A stretch of 64,000 bases of DNA, taken from the NCBI RefSeq assembly GCF_031951985.1, contig NZ_JAVLVU010000001.1, positions 3,534,001 through 3,598,000 on the forward strand. The letters are read 5' to 3'. This DNA is from Mucilaginibacter terrae (lineage in GTDB: Bacteria > Bacteroidota > Bacteroidia > Sphingobacteriales > Sphingobacteriaceae). Below are positions 7,437 through 16,226 of the stretch, in pieces (position 1 is the first letter of the stretch; the number at the start of each line of letters is the position of its first letter). The translations under genes were made by a program, and so were the position numbers. The notes beneath the pieces were generated by a model that worked only from the letters and a program-made list of their open reading frames with translations, was not told where the DNA came from and searched no databases.

Positions 7437-8072
7437 ATGGCTACCTTACAAGTATTTCCAAACAATCCGTACCAGGAAAACACCTATATATTATTTGACG
7501 ATAGCGGCGAATGCGCCATCATTGACCCCGGCATGTACACCTCGGGCGAGCAAAATGCGGTGGTGAACTTTATCAGAGATAACAATCTGAAACCGATTTT
7601 GCTGCTCAATACCCATTGCCATATCGACCATGTGCTGGGCAATAAATTTGTGTTCGACCAATATGGGTTAAAGCCCCAATTTCATGAGGGGGAAATGATC
7701 GTGCTCGAAGCCGCGCCAGTATCTGCACAGCGTACAGGCCTGCGGTATGAATTATCGCCCTTGCCAGATACCTTCCTTCCCGAGACCGGCACCATCAGCT
7801 TTGGCAATACCGTACTCGACCTCATTTTTGCCCCCGGCCATTCACCTGCACACCTGTGCTTTTACAGCAAGGCTGATGGTATTGTTGTAGGCGGCGATGT
7901 ACTGTTTCGTGGCAGCATAGGCCGTACCGATTTACCCGGCGGTAACCATAACCAGCTACTTACCAACATACAAGAAAAACTGTTCACCCTGCCCGACGAC
8001 ACCGTTGTTTATCCCGGCCACGGCCCCGAAACAACTATTGGTTTTGAGAAAGCTACTAATCCGTTCTTTTAG
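7437..8072 (+). CDS. MBL-fold metallo-hydrolase (glyoxalase II-like)
   Basis: The 211-aa protein starts MATLQVFPNNPYQENTYILF. Metal ligands of the metallo-beta-lactamase fold are visible: His60, His62, Asp64, His65 (THCHIDH), His135 (APGHSPAH), Asp154 (GGDVLF) and His195 (PGHGPET). The length and the short C-terminus match the small YcbL-like glyoxalase II relatives that hydrolyse thioesters, rather than full glyoxalase II. Cytoplasmic, no signal peptide. An upstream in-frame start at 7341 would add 32 residues made of low-complexity CCGAAATC-type sequence and is rejected. Confidence 0.85.
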   Translation: MATLQVFPNNPYQENTYILFDDSGECAIIDPGMYTSGEQNAVVNFIRDNNLKPILLLNTHCHIDHVLGNKFVFDQYGLKPQFHEGEMIVLEAAPVSAQRTGLRYELSPLPDTFLPETGTISFGNTVLDLIFAPGHSPAHLCFYSKADGIVVGGDVLFRGSIGRTDLPGGNHNQLLTNIQEKLFTLPDDTVVYPGHGPETTIGFEKATNPFF

Positions 8073-8111
8073 TTGTGAGTTGTCGGTTGTGAATTGTCAG
8101 CATGATTGAAT

Positions 8112-8483
8112 ATGGAAAATAGTTATAAACGATTTACTGATTTAAGCGTTTGGATAGAATCAAGAAAACTTGTTACACATATCTATTCCTTAACAAAGCA
8201 ATTTCCTAAAGAAGAGCAATTTGGCTTAATTAATCAGATTAGAAGATGTGCCGTTTCAGTTCCGTCAAATATTGCTGAAGGTTGTGGGAGAAATTCCAAG
8301 AAAGACAGTATTCAATTCTTTTACATTGCAAGAGGTTCATTGTATGAATTGGAAACACAAATCTATGTAAGCTCTGATTTAAATTATATCACCAGCGATA
8401 ACTTAACAGAACTTTTAAATAATTTAGAAGTTGTAAGAAAACTACTAAATGGCTTCATAAGATATTATTCAGAAAAAATATAA
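8112..8483 (+). CDS. Four-helix bundle protein (S23/23S rRNA intervening-sequence protein family)
   Basis: The 123-aa product has the family pattern: FTDLSVWIESRKLVTHIYSL, then FPKEEQFGLINQIRRCAVSV, PSNIAEGCGRNSKKDS and FFYIARGSLYELETQI. Members were first found in insertions within 23S rRNA genes but are now common stand-alone proteins of unknown function. The gene is clearly more AT-rich than its neighbours and sits between two low-complexity tracts of TTGTGAGTTGTC type in opposite orientation (about 8071-8101 and 8489-8520), suggesting arrival as a unit. The ATG at 8112 is preferred over an in-frame TTG at 8106. Confidence 0.85.
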   Translation: MENSYKRFTDLSVWIESRKLVTHIYSLTKQFPKEEQFGLINQIRRCAVSVPSNIAEGCGRNSKKDSIQFFYIARGSLYELETQIYVSSDLNYITSDNLTELLNNLEVVRKLLNGFIRYYSEKI

Positions 8484-8521
8484 TTTTCCACACAACTGAC
8501 AACAGACAACCCACAACAACC

Positions 8522-9748
8522 TTGAACACCTCCATATACATAGCCAAGAGGTATCTCTTCTCGCGTAAGAAGATGCATGCCATTAATATCATCTCAGGCG
8601 TATCAATGCTGGGCGTGTTTGTGGGCAGTGCGGCGCTAATCATTATTCTGTCGGTATTTAATGGGTTTGAGAAAGTAATTTTGGCACTATACAACAACTT
8701 TACGCCCGAGCTTAAGATAGAACCTGCAGAGGGTAAAACCTTCGCCCCCAATACGCCTTATTTTAAACAGCTGAGCCACAACCCCAGCCTGTTTTCGTAC
8801 ACACAAGCGCTCGAAGAGAAGGCGCTCATCCGCTATGGCGACCGCCAGTACATAGGTACTGTTAGGGGTGTAAGCGAAGATTTTTTGAAGAACAAACAGT
8901 TAGACAGTACCATTCAAACAGGCTCGTTTACTTTAATTGCTAACAAAATACCTTATGCGGTAATTGGCGCCACGGTGCAAAATAGCCTGGGGGTTAATAT
9001 TAACGACCAGCTATCATCATTACAGATCTACTCTCCGCGTCGCCGGGTGGTTAACTCGTTAAATCCGGAAGATGAGTTTGTGCGGCTACCTATCGGCGTA
9101 TCGGGTATTTTTGCCATTCAGCAAGATTTTGATGGCATTGTGGTAACACCGCTGGTATTTGCCCGTAGTTTGCTCGATGAGCCTGTTGAGGTATCGTCGC
9201 TGGAACTTAATTTTAAGCCGCGTACCAATATTGAGCGGCAGCAACAGACCATACAAGATAAGCTGGGTAAAAAGTTTGTGGTAAAAAACCGCTATCAGCA
9301 AAATACTGAGCTGTATAAAACGTTAAATTATGAGCGATGGTTTACTTTTTTAATACTCACGTTTGTGCTTATTATAGCCATATTTAACATTATAGGCTCG
9401 TTAACCATGCTGGTGATCGACAAAAAGAAAGACATAGCTATTTTAACCAGTTTAGGGGCGGGCAAGCCCTTAATACAAGGCATTTTCTTTTTTGAGGGAA
9501 TGATGATATCTATTACCGGTTGTATAGGCGGGGTTATTGTTGGCTTTATATTCTGCCTTTTACAACAACAGTTTGGATTGGTAAAAATGGGAGGGGCTTT
9601 AATGGTAATTGATGCCTACCCGGTTGATATGAAATTTGTAGATTTTATATTGGTATTTTTAACCGTAACCGGCATTGCCGTTATAGCATCGGGCATTAGT
9701 GCAAGGTTAAGTGTAAAAGGATTAGACGAAATTAAACAGGATTTATAA
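8522..9748 (+). CDS. FtsX-like ABC transporter permease (LolC/LolE type)
   Basis: The 408-aa protein starts at a TTG (NTSIYIAKRYLFSRKK), matching the family's start exactly. One N-terminal membrane helix (SMLGVFVGSAALIIILSVFNGFE) is followed by a large periplasmic MacB-like domain (residues about 55-265), then three C-terminal helices, the pattern of LolC/LolE permeases. These extract lipoproteins from the inner membrane together with an ATPase (LolD), which is not next to it. The segment VIDKKKDIAILTSLGA is the conserved cytoplasmic coupling region. rbfA lies downstream, a common Bacteroidota association. Confidence 0.85.
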   Translation: MNTSIYIAKRYLFSRKKMHAINIISGVSMLGVFVGSAALIIILSVFNGFEKVILALYNNFTPELKIEPAEGKTFAPNTPYFKQLSHNPSLFSYTQALEEKALIRYGDRQYIGTVRGVSEDFLKNKQLDSTIQTGSFTLIANKIPYAVIGATVQNSLGVNINDQLSSLQIYSPRRRVVNSLNPEDEFVRLPIGVSGIFAIQQDFDGIVVTPLVFARSLLDEPVEVSSLELNFKPRTNIERQQQTIQDKLGKKFVVKNRYQQNTELYKTLNYERWFTFLILTFVLIIAIFNIIGSLTMLVIDKKKDIAILTSLGAGKPLIQGIFFFEGMMISITGCIGGVIVGFIFCLLQQQFGLVKMGGALMVIDAYPVDMKFVDFILVFLTVTGIAVIASGISARLSVKGLDEIKQDL

Positions 9749-9753
9749 ATTTG
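9746..9753 (+). promoter_or_regulatory. -7 promoter box, 4 nt before the lipoprotein ATG
   Basis: TAAATTTG matches TAnnTTTG and ends 4 bases before the ATG at 9758. It overlaps the end of the permease gene. A leaderless mRNA is likely if it is used. Confidence 0.45.
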
Positions 9754-9757
9754 CGGT

Positions 9758-10126
9758 ATGCGGTACGGGCTTTTAAAATTGGGTATGTTGATGTTTGTTG
9801 CGCTTTGCTGCTCATGCAGTGGCTCGGGCAAAAAAGACGGCAAGCTGCAAACCTATAAAGGCTTATACAGCTTTGGTCCCGAAGTAAAATCGTTTAAAAA
9901 CTGCGATGATACGCATGAGTATTGGGTAACCGATAGTTCGGCCCAACTCGAACTCAAATACTCACAAATGAATTTTGAAAAGCCCTACGAACCGGTTTAC
10001 ATTGAGGTGCAAGGCACCAAAGTACCATCGGGCAGCGAAGGTATGGGCTCCGAATACGACAGCACATTGGTAGTAAAAAAAGTACTTAAAATTACCAAAG
10101 AAATACCGCAGGACTTATGTAACTGA
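9758..10126 (+). CDS. Small lipoprotein, possibly related to the NlpE C-terminal domain
   Basis: The 122-aa product has a signal with the lipobox VALCCSCSGSG. The mature part contains YKGLYSFGPEVKSFKNCDD, a WVTDSSAQLELKY strand, VYIEVQGTKVP, and ends in PQDLCN. The single Cys in each half and the order of strands resemble the small OB-like domain of NlpE-type lipoproteins, but this is weak. It follows the permease by 9 bases and is probably expressed from its own box. Confidence 0.6.
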   Translation: MRYGLLKLGMLMFVALCCSCSGSGKKDGKLQTYKGLYSFGPEVKSFKNCDDTHEYWVTDSSAQLELKYSQMNFEKPYEPVYIEVQGTKVPSGSEGMGSEYDSTLVVKKVLKITKEIPQDLCN

Positions 10127-10127
10127 G

Positions 10128-10258
10128 GAGGAAAGGTGAAAGGCTAAGGGCAAAAGGTGATTGCCCGAAACATTATAGCATTTTCTGCCTTTTACCTTTG
10201 TCCTTTATCTTAACAAATACCTTTTACCATTCACCTTTATCCTTTCGCCTTATATTAA
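10128..10258. repeat. Low-complexity 'word' repeat forming purine/pyrimidine arms
   Basis: A purine-rich tract with repeated AAAGGTGAAAGG and GGCAAAAGGTGA words (about 10134-10160) faces pyrimidine tracts with CTTTTACCTTTGTCC (about 10187) and CACCTTTATCCTTTCGCC (about 10234). These can pair as a long imperfect hairpin between the lipoprotein gene and rbfA. No gene is seen in it. Confidence 0.55.
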
Positions 10259-10261
10259 AAT

Positions 10262-10636
10262 ATGGAATCAAAACGTCAACAAAAATTTGCCGGTGTGTTA
10301 CAACAAGATCTGGCAGCTATATTTCAGCGCGAAGGAATGAACTATTTACCTAACACGCTGGTAACTATTACCAAAGTACGTGTAACGCCCGATCTGGCTA
10401 TTGCACGCGTGTTTTTAAGCTTTTTTAATAACACCAATACACAGCAAGCTTTACAATTGGTAAAATCGCACGCTTCAGAAATTCGTTATAAACTGGGTGC
10501 CCGCATTAAAGACCAGGTAAGAGTAATACCCCAACTGGAGTTTTTTGTAGATGATACCAACGAGTATGTAGAACGCATGGATAAACTGTTTGATAAAATA
10601 AGTAAAGAACCCCGCCAACCCGACGAAGAACAATAA
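10262..10636 (+). CDS. rbfA: 30S ribosome-binding factor A
   Basis: The 124-aa protein has the RbfA KH-like fold: MESKRQQKFAGVLQQDLAAI, then LVTITKVRVTPDLAIARVFL with the TPDL signature, an IRYKLGARIKDQVRVIPQL segment, and LEFFVDDTNEYVERMDKLFD. The protein binds the 5' helix of 16S rRNA during late 30S maturation and cold adaptation. Length is normal. The downstream M23 gene begins within 16 bases of the stop. Confidence 0.95.
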   Translation: MESKRQQKFAGVLQQDLAAIFQREGMNYLPNTLVTITKVRVTPDLAIARVFLSFFNNTNTQQALQLVKSHASEIRYKLGARIKDQVRVIPQLEFFVDDTNEYVERMDKLFDKISKEPRQPDEEQ

Positions 10637-10651
10637 TTGGTTTTACCAGGC

Positions 10652-11353
10652 ATGGATAAGCATCAGCAATTGATCAACTACGTTGCCAGCCATAAAGCTG
10701 CCAATGTGGTTGATATTGACCGTGAGTACGACCGCTTATTTCAGTTCGACTTTACCGCAAACAATACCCAACTCTCGCCCGATGTTATAGCCGATACGCA
10801 TAAGTTTTCGGCCTGGGTTGATGATAGACTAACCGCCAATAACTGTATATACGGTATTGGCGGTTATATGGAACACCGCACTCTGTATGCCCGCAGTGCA
10901 ATATTTAACACTGCTACCGAAGAACCCCGCCGCCTGCACTTAGGCGTTGATATATGGGGGCCGGCAGGCACTCCGGTATACTCGCCATATAGCGCTACTG
11001 TACACAGCTTTCAACACAATGCCGCCTTTGGCGATTACGGCCCAACCATCATACTGCAACATAATTTAGATGGTTTAACCCTGTACTCACTTTACGGACA
11101 TTTAAATACCGAAAGTCTGTACGATTTATATGAGGGCATGGTAGTTGAACAAGGCCGACAAATTGCCTCATTTGGTACCGAAACTGTGAACGGCAACTGG
11201 CCACCACACCTGCATTTTCAACTGATGTATAATATGCAGGGATTACAGGGCGACTATCCGGGCGTATGCCGCTTTTCGGAAAAAGATGTTTACCAGCAAA
11301 ACATACCCGACCCCGAAATAATTTTGCAGTTCAACCATGCAACTATAATCTGA
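10652..11353 (+). CDS. M23-family metallopeptidase-like protein without signal peptide
   Basis: From the ATG at 10652 the protein has 233 aa. The LytM/M23 zinc-site elements are present: LHLGVDIWGPAGTPVYSP with the His and Asp ligands, YGHL, and PPHLHFQ near the C-terminal third. The family usually cuts peptidoglycan cross-bridges or acts as a non-catalytic activator. No signal peptide or membrane helix is seen, which is unusual for a wall hydrolase. An in-frame TTG at 10637, right after the rbfA stop, would add five residues and also gives no signal. Confidence 0.8.
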   Translation: MDKHQQLINYVASHKAANVVDIDREYDRLFQFDFTANNTQLSPDVIADTHKFSAWVDDRLTANNCIYGIGGYMEHRTLYARSAIFNTATEEPRRLHLGVDIWGPAGTPVYSPYSATVHSFQHNAAFGDYGPTIILQHNLDGLTLYSLYGHLNTESLYDLYEGMVVEQGRQIASFGTETVNGNWPPHLHFQLMYNMQGLQGDYPGVCRFSEKDVYQQNIPDPEIILQFNHATII

Positions 11354-11392
11354 TTTATATGTTAGCATTTTATATAAGTAACTGATTGTAAA

Positions 11393-12073
11393 ATGCTAAG
11401 ATACCTCTCCATATTTCTCTTCATGATCGCAGGCTATTCATCAGCGCTTGCACAGCCTGCTTTTAAAGGTGGCTCGTCGGGGCTCGACGCCTTTTTGCAA
11501 AGTAAGATCATATACCCTGAGTTTTCGAGCCAGAACTGTATTGCGGCCACCATTCATGTGAGTTTTATGATACAAAAGGATGGCCGCGTAACCGATGCCC
11601 GTGTGCAACAAGGGCCCGGTATTGATTTGGACGACGAAGCCCTGCGTGTAATTAAGCTTACCTCGGGCAAATGGAATATACCGGCCGATTATAACCGTGC
11701 GGTGCGCGTAGTGCTTCCTGTACGTTTCAGGCCCGATTATGAGCGCTGCCAAAAGGCTTCAAATTCGGCTAACCCGCCCATGAATATGAAACAGGCCATT
11801 ATAGCTTATCAAAAGCGGCAGGAGTTAGAGAATGCCGTAACCAACTACTACATTAATAAAAACCAGGGCAAAGCCGACCCGGCCAAAGAAGCTACTATTG
11901 AAGCCCTTAAACAACAGTTAGGCATTAATGAAGAATTACTGCAAGACGTTTTAGACCAGGCCAACCAAAAGCTTAAGCAAGGCGATAAAGAGGGGGCCTG
12001 TAAAGACTGGAATTTTATTAAGAATACAGGCAGTGATTTGGCCGATAGTTATTTAGCTAAGTACTGTAAATAG
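11393..12073 (+). CDS. Secreted TonB C-terminal-domain protein
   Basis: The 226-aa product has a signal peptide ending at ALAQ. Residues about 25-115 form a TonB C-terminal domain: GLDAFLQSKIIYPEF, IHVSFMIQKDGRVTDARVQQG, LDDEALRVIKLTSGKW and VVLPVRFRPDYE. The region after 125 is helical and charged, with a final helix containing GDKEGACKDW, a Sel1/TPR-like element. It lacks the N-terminal membrane anchor and Pro-rich spacer of a true TonB, so it is probably a periplasmic partner or peptidoglycan-associated protein rather than an energy transducer. Confidence 0.75.
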   Translation: MLRYLSIFLFMIAGYSSALAQPAFKGGSSGLDAFLQSKIIYPEFSSQNCIAATIHVSFMIQKDGRVTDARVQQGPGIDLDDEALRVIKLTSGKWNIPADYNRAVRVVLPVRFRPDYERCQKASNSANPPMNMKQAIIAYQKRQELENAVTNYYINKNQGKADPAKEATIEALKQQLGINEELLQDVLDQANQKLKQGDKEGACKDWNFIKNTGSDLADSYLAKYCK

Positions 12074-12112
12074 AAAGCGCAAATTGTGTCATAAATTACA
12101 TGTTGGTTATCA

Positions 12113-12149
12113 AACAGAAAAGAGGCTCCGCGGGAGCCTCTTTTCTGTT
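12113..12149. terminator. Bidirectional rho-independent terminator
   Basis: A perfect 17-bp stem AACAGAAAAGAGGCTCC pairs with its complement across a 3-base loop. A-rich and T-rich arm ends let it serve both the TonB-domain gene (+) and gcvP (-), which converge here. Confidence 0.9.
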
Positions 12150-12179
12150 CTGCAAATTCTAAAATTCAGTAAACTCTGA

Positions 12180-15089
12180 TCATGTACCGTATTCCGTCGT
12201 GGTTACTTCGCTTTCTTCAAACTCATATTCGGTTAAAGGAGGGCATGAGCAAATGAGGGTACGGTCGCCGTAGGTATCGTTTACACGACCTACTGATGGC
12301 CAGAACTTGTAATCGGCCACGTAAGGGAGCGGGAAGGCTGCTTTTTGGCGGCTATATGGGTGGCTCCACTCGTTGCCGGTAATTACGGCTGCGGTGTGTG
12401 GCGCATTTTTAAGCGGGTTGTCGGTTTTGTCTAAAGTGCCCTTTTCAACCTCCTCAATTTCATGACGGATGGCGATCATGGCATCACAAAAACGGTCAAG
12501 CTCGTGTTTAGGCTCCGATTCGGTAGGCTCCACCATAACCGTTCCCGCTACCGGGAACGATACAGTTGGCGCATGAAAACCGTAATCCATCAGGCGTTTG
12601 GCAATATCGGTTACCTCAATACCAAAGTTTTTAAATGCGCGGCAATCTAAGATCATCTCGTGTGCGCAGCGTCCCTGTGTCCCGGTGTATAATACAGGGT
12701 AGTGCTGCTCTAAACGAGTTTTAATGTAGTTGGCATTTAAAATGGCATATTTGGTAGCGTTAGTCAAGCCTTCGCCGCCCATCATAGCAATGTAGGCGTG
12801 CGAAATGATCAGGATAGAGGCCGAACCCCATGGCGCTGCCGAAACAGCCGGGATTGATTTACCCTGATCGATATTAACTACCGCGTGACCGGGCAGGTAA
12901 GGCACCAGGTGCTTGGCTACACCAATAGGACCCATACCAGGACCGCCGCCGCCGTGCGGAATACAGAATGTTTTATGTAAGTTAAGGTGGCAAACGTCGG
13001 CACCAATGTTAGCAGGACTGGTTAAGCCTACCTGTGCGTTCATGTTGGCGCCGTCCATATAAACCTGGCCGCCGTTAGCATGAATAATTTCGCAAACCTC
13101 GATGATTGACTCTTCGAACACACCGTGAGTTGATGGGTAAGTCACCATTAAACAGCTCAGCTCGTTTTTGTACTGCTCAGCTTTGGCTTTCAGGTCGGCC
13201 ACGTCAATGTTGCCATTCTCGTCGCATTTTACAACTACGATCTTCATACCTGCCATAGCAGCCGAAGCCGGGTTAGTGCCGTGCGCCGATGATGGAATTA
13301 AAGCTATATTACGGTGATCATCACCACGATCTAAATGATAAGCTCGGATAACCATTAAACCTGCGTATTCGCCTTGTGCTCCTGCGTTTGGCTGTAAACT
13401 CATGGCGGCAAAGCCGGTAATTTCGCTTAACCATTTATTCAGCTCATCAAATATTTGCATGTAGCCGCCGGTTTGATCGGCAGGGGCAAACGGGTGCATT
13501 TTACCAAGTTCTGGCCAGGTTACCGGTATCATTTCGGTAGTGGCGTTCAGTTTCATGGTACACGACCCCAATGCGATCATGGAGTGGCAAAGCGAAAGAT
13601 CTTTTGCCTCTAATGACTTGATGTAACGCAGCATCTCATGTTCTGAATGGTGCGAGTTGAATATTTTGTGCGTTAAAAACTCCGATTGACGCTGTAATTC
13701 GGCCGGAATAACCGTTTCGAGGCTGGCTTTCAGCTCGTCGAAGTTTACATCGTTCAAGGTTTTGCCTTTTACTTTGGCAAAAAAGCGAATGATGGTTTTA
13801 ATGTCTTCCGGCGATGTGGTTTCATTCAAAGCAATGCTCACGGTTGAACCATTATAATGAAAGTTCATCTCGTTGTTCAAAGCTTCAGAGTGAATTGGAC
13901 CAGCCAAAACACCTAACTCAAACTTAACGGTATCAAAATAACTGCTGTTTAACTGCTCATAGCCTAATTCACCCAAAGCTTTAACTAATAAAACAGCCAA
14001 GCCGTGTATACGCTGGGCAATAAGCGTTAAACCTTTAGGCCCGTGGTACACGCCGTACATACCGGCCATAATTGCCAGCAATGCCTGTGCGGTACAAATG
14101 TTAGATGTTGCTTTATCTCTGCGGATGTGCTGTTCTCGGGTTTGCAGCGCCATGCGCAGGGCATAGTTACCGGCACTATCAATGGTTACACCTATGATAC
14201 GGCCCGGCATTGAGCGTTTGTATTCTTCTTTAGTAGCAAAAAATGCGGCATGTGGGCCACCAAAGCCCATGGGTACGCCAAAACGCTGGCTGGTACCTAC
14301 CACAATATCGGCACCCCATTCGCCCGGAGGTGTTAACAATACGAGGCTCATTAAATCGGCCACTACGGTTAACTTAATGTTTTTTGAGTGGGCAGCAGCG
14401 GCAAAATCGGCATAATTACAAACCTGGCCGTCTTTTGCAGGATACTGCACAATAGCGCCAAACATATCTTCGGTTAGCTCAACTGTACGGTGATCGCCTA
14501 TTACCAGCTCAATGCCGTAAGGCTGCGAGCGGGTTTTTAAAATATCGATGGTTTGCGGAAAAACTTCTTCAGATACAAAAAAGGTGTTGGCCTTGGTGTT
14601 TTTACGCAATGAATACTGCATAAACATAGCCTCGGCAGCAGCGGTACCCTCGTCAAGGAGCGATGCATTGGCAATTTCCATACCGGTGAGGTCTAAAACC
14701 ATGGTCTGGAAATTTAACAAAGCTTGCAAACGGCCTTGTGCAATTTCGGCCTGGTAGGGCGTATATTGCGTGTACCATCCCGGATTCTCTAAAATATTAC
14801 GCTGAATTACACCCGGAACGATCACATCATAATAACCCTGACCAATGTATGATTTGAAAACCTTGTTCTTAGAAGCGGTTTGCTTCAGCGTGTTCAGGTA
14901 ATCAAATTCGCTTTTGGCTGCCGGTAAATTTAGCGGATTTTTTAAACGGATTCTTTCGGGAACTGTTTGGCCTATAAGTTCATCTAACGATTCGGCACCA
15001 ACAGTTTTCAACATTTTGGCCGTGTCGGTTTCATTGGGAGCAATGTGCCTGGCCTGGAATTTCTCCTGATAATCAATATTTAATTTCAT
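12180..15089 (-). CDS. gcvP: Glycine dehydrogenase (decarboxylating), P-protein of the glycine cleavage system
   Basis: The 969-aa protein is a full-length single-chain P-protein. It decarboxylates glycine and passes the aminomethyl group to the lipoyl H-protein (GcvH). The PLP-binding Lys706 sits in [17 protein letters not shown], the family's signature with a glycine-rich loop. The N-terminal half carries [20 protein letters not shown]. The ATG at 15089 ([17 protein letters not shown]) is preferred over an in-frame TTG at 15119, because that TTG is part of the -7 promoter box. gcvT and gcvH are not in the window. Confidence 0.96.
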   Translation of the reverse strand: MKLNIDYQEKFQARHIAPNETDTAKMLKTVGAESLDELIGQTVPERIRLKNPLNLPAAKSEFDYLNTLKQTASKNKVFKSYIGQGYYDVIVPGVIQRNILENPGWYTQYTPYQAEIAQGRLQALLNFQTMVLDLTGMEIANASLLDEGTAAAEAMFMQYSLRKNTKANTFFVSEEVFPQTIDILKTRSQPYGIELVIGDHRTVELTEDMFGAIVQYPAKDGQVCNYADFAAAAHSKNIKLTVVADLMSLVLLTPPGEWGADIVVGTSQRFGVPMGFGGPHAAFFATKEEYKRSMPGRIIGVTIDSAGNYALRMALQTREQHIRRDKATSNICTAQALLAIMAGMYGVYHGPKGLTLIAQRIHGLAVLLVKALGELGYEQLNSSYFDTVKFELGVLAGPIHSEALNNEMNFHYNGSTVSIALNETTSPEDIKTIIRFFAKVKGKTLNDVNFDELKASLETVIPAELQRQSEFLTHKIFNSHHSEHEMLRYIKSLEAKDLSLCHSMIALGSCTMKLNATTEMIPVTWPELGKMHPFAPADQTGGYMQIFDELNKWLSEITGFAAMSLQPNAGAQGEYAGLMVIRAYHLDRGDDHRNIALIPSSAHGTNPASAAMAGMKIVVVKCDENGNIDVADLKAKAEQYKNELSCLMVTYPSTHGVFEESIIEVCEIIHANGGQVYMDGANMNAQVGLTSPANIGADVCHLNLHKTFCIPHGGGGPGMGPIGVAKHLVPYLPGHAVVNIDQGKSIPAVSAAPWGSASILIISHAYIAMMGGEGLTNATKYAILNANYIKTRLEQHYPVLYTGTQGRCAHEMILDCRAFKNFGIEVTDIAKRLMDYGFHAPTVSFPVAGTVMVEPTESEPKHELDRFCDAMIAIRHEIEEVEKGTLDKTDNPLKNAPHTAAVITGNEWSHPYSRQKAAFPLPYVADYKFWPSVGRVNDTYGDRTLICSCPPLTEYEFEESEVTTTEYGT

Positions 15090-15116
15090 GGATCGGGAAG
15101 CCCTTTTTTGTTTTCG

Positions 15117-15147
15117 CAAAGGTACGATTTTAAGCCCTCATTAACAA
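15117..15147 (-). promoter_or_regulatory. gcvP promoter (-33/-7)
   Basis: On the minus strand TACCTTTG (15124-15117) is the -7 box. TTG (15147-15145) lies 20 bases upstream. The leader to the ATG is about 25 bases. Confidence 0.65.
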
Positions 15148-15233
15148 TGAGTAAACAAAATAGTGACATTGAGTTAGCTAATGCATTACGGCAGGAATGT
15201 TTATGTAAACATCCGCGTGCCTTACTGACCAAA

Positions 15234-16133
15234 TTATATTCTCCCCTCTGTTCGGGCAGCCTTATATGCTTTGGGTATAAAATTGTGCAGCTTTAAAAAT
15301 AACGAAGGAAATTTTTTCAAAAAAACATTGTTTTGCCATAAAACTTTGTAAGCCACAGATTTTGGTATTCCCGATTTAATTAAATTGTCAACAAATACTC
15401 TGAAAGTATATTTTTCAATTGAAAGGCGTTGGCTGTAAGAGATTTTTTTTACTGCAACAGGCAATTTATCGATCCATTTTTCCTGAAACTTCAACACATT
15501 AATCAACCAGTCTTTATTAAAGTTACCCTCCGAAAAATGATGCAGTAGTACTTCATAAGTAACAACTACTTCATAATATTGCCTTACAGCCATCGAAAAA
15601 TCAAGATCATAGGCGTGAAAGCCCTTAAACGTATTTTCATCAAAGCTAACCTTTTCCAAAACCTGCCTGGTAGTACAAAACCATACGCCATCTACACATG
15701 CAACAGGTTCAAAAGCTGCGTTGTTGGGGTTACGACAAGTGAGATAAGCTTCACGATTGCTGTACTTAAAACCCTGAATAATGTTAATATAATAAGTATC
15801 TTCTGCCTGCATACCTACCCACCCCGACGGGCTTAAGGGTTTATATGAACTACCCAAAACACCAACAAGACCAATCTGAGTGTTTTGATTAAAGAGGTCT
15901 ATAATAGTCTTTCCCCAGTTTTGTGTTTTAATGGCAATGTCTTCATGTGCAAAACATACTATATTATATTTTGCCCGGCTGGCGCCCTCATTATAAACGG
16001 CACAAATTCCTCTTTTGCCTTTACTGTTATCAATGGCAATAATTTCAAAAGGCACCCCAATAGTATCGGCAATATTTTGGCTTACATTAGCCAGCATGGT
16101 TTTGTTAACCGATGATATAATAACTGAAATCAT
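15234..16133 (-). CDS. Glycosyltransferase family 2-like protein
   Basis: The 299-aa protein starts MISVIISSVNKTMLANVSQ, followed by the nucleotide-binding strand EIIAIDN and, at residues 60-66, CFAHEDI, the likely metal-binding acidic motif. ACVDGVWFCTTRQVLEKVSF and FHAYDLDFSMAVRQ match the acceptor and second acidic region of this subfamily. There is no membrane helix. The role is likely transfer of a sugar to a surface glycan. The gene is AT-rich and begins a region of glycan genes, divergent from the ABC exporter at 16227. Confidence 0.8.
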   Translation of the reverse strand: MISVIISSVNKTMLANVSQNIADTIGVPFEIIAIDNSKGKRGICAVYNEGASRAKYNIVCFAHEDIAIKTQNWGKTIIDLFNQNTQIGLVGVLGSSYKPLSPSGWVGMQAEDTYYINIIQGFKYSNREAYLTCRNPNNAAFEPVACVDGVWFCTTRQVLEKVSFDENTFKGFHAYDLDFSMAVRQYYEVVVTYEVLLHHFSEGNFNKDWLINVLKFQEKWIDKLPVAVKKISYSQRLSIEKYTFRVFVDNLIKSGIPKSVAYKVLWQNNVFLKKFPSLFLKLHNFIPKAYKAARTEGRI

Positions 16134-16154
16134 GCAGGTGTTTAATAATCATTG

Positions 16155-16162
16155 CAAAGCTA
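16155..16162 (-). promoter_or_regulatory. -7 promoter box of the glycosyltransferase gene
   Basis: The minus strand reads TAGCTTTG, matching TAnnTTTG, 21 bases upstream of the ATG at 16133. No clear -33 TTG is seen. Confidence 0.5.
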
Positions 16163-16200
16163 TAAAATTTATTAGCCGGGGGCGTTAGTTAAAAAATACC

Positions 16201-16208
16201 TAATTTTG
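16201..16208 (+). promoter_or_regulatory. -7 promoter box of the ABC exporter gene
   Basis: TAATTTTG matches TAnnTTTG, 18 bases before the ATG at 16227, divergent from the box at 16155-16162. Confidence 0.5.
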
Positions 16209-16226
16209 CAGGCTTATATGTTTTAG

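Noticed and set aside
15090..15119. Ten-residue upstream extension of gcvP from a TTG
   Set aside because: The TTG is part of the -7 box TACCTTTG, so it is probably not transcribed.
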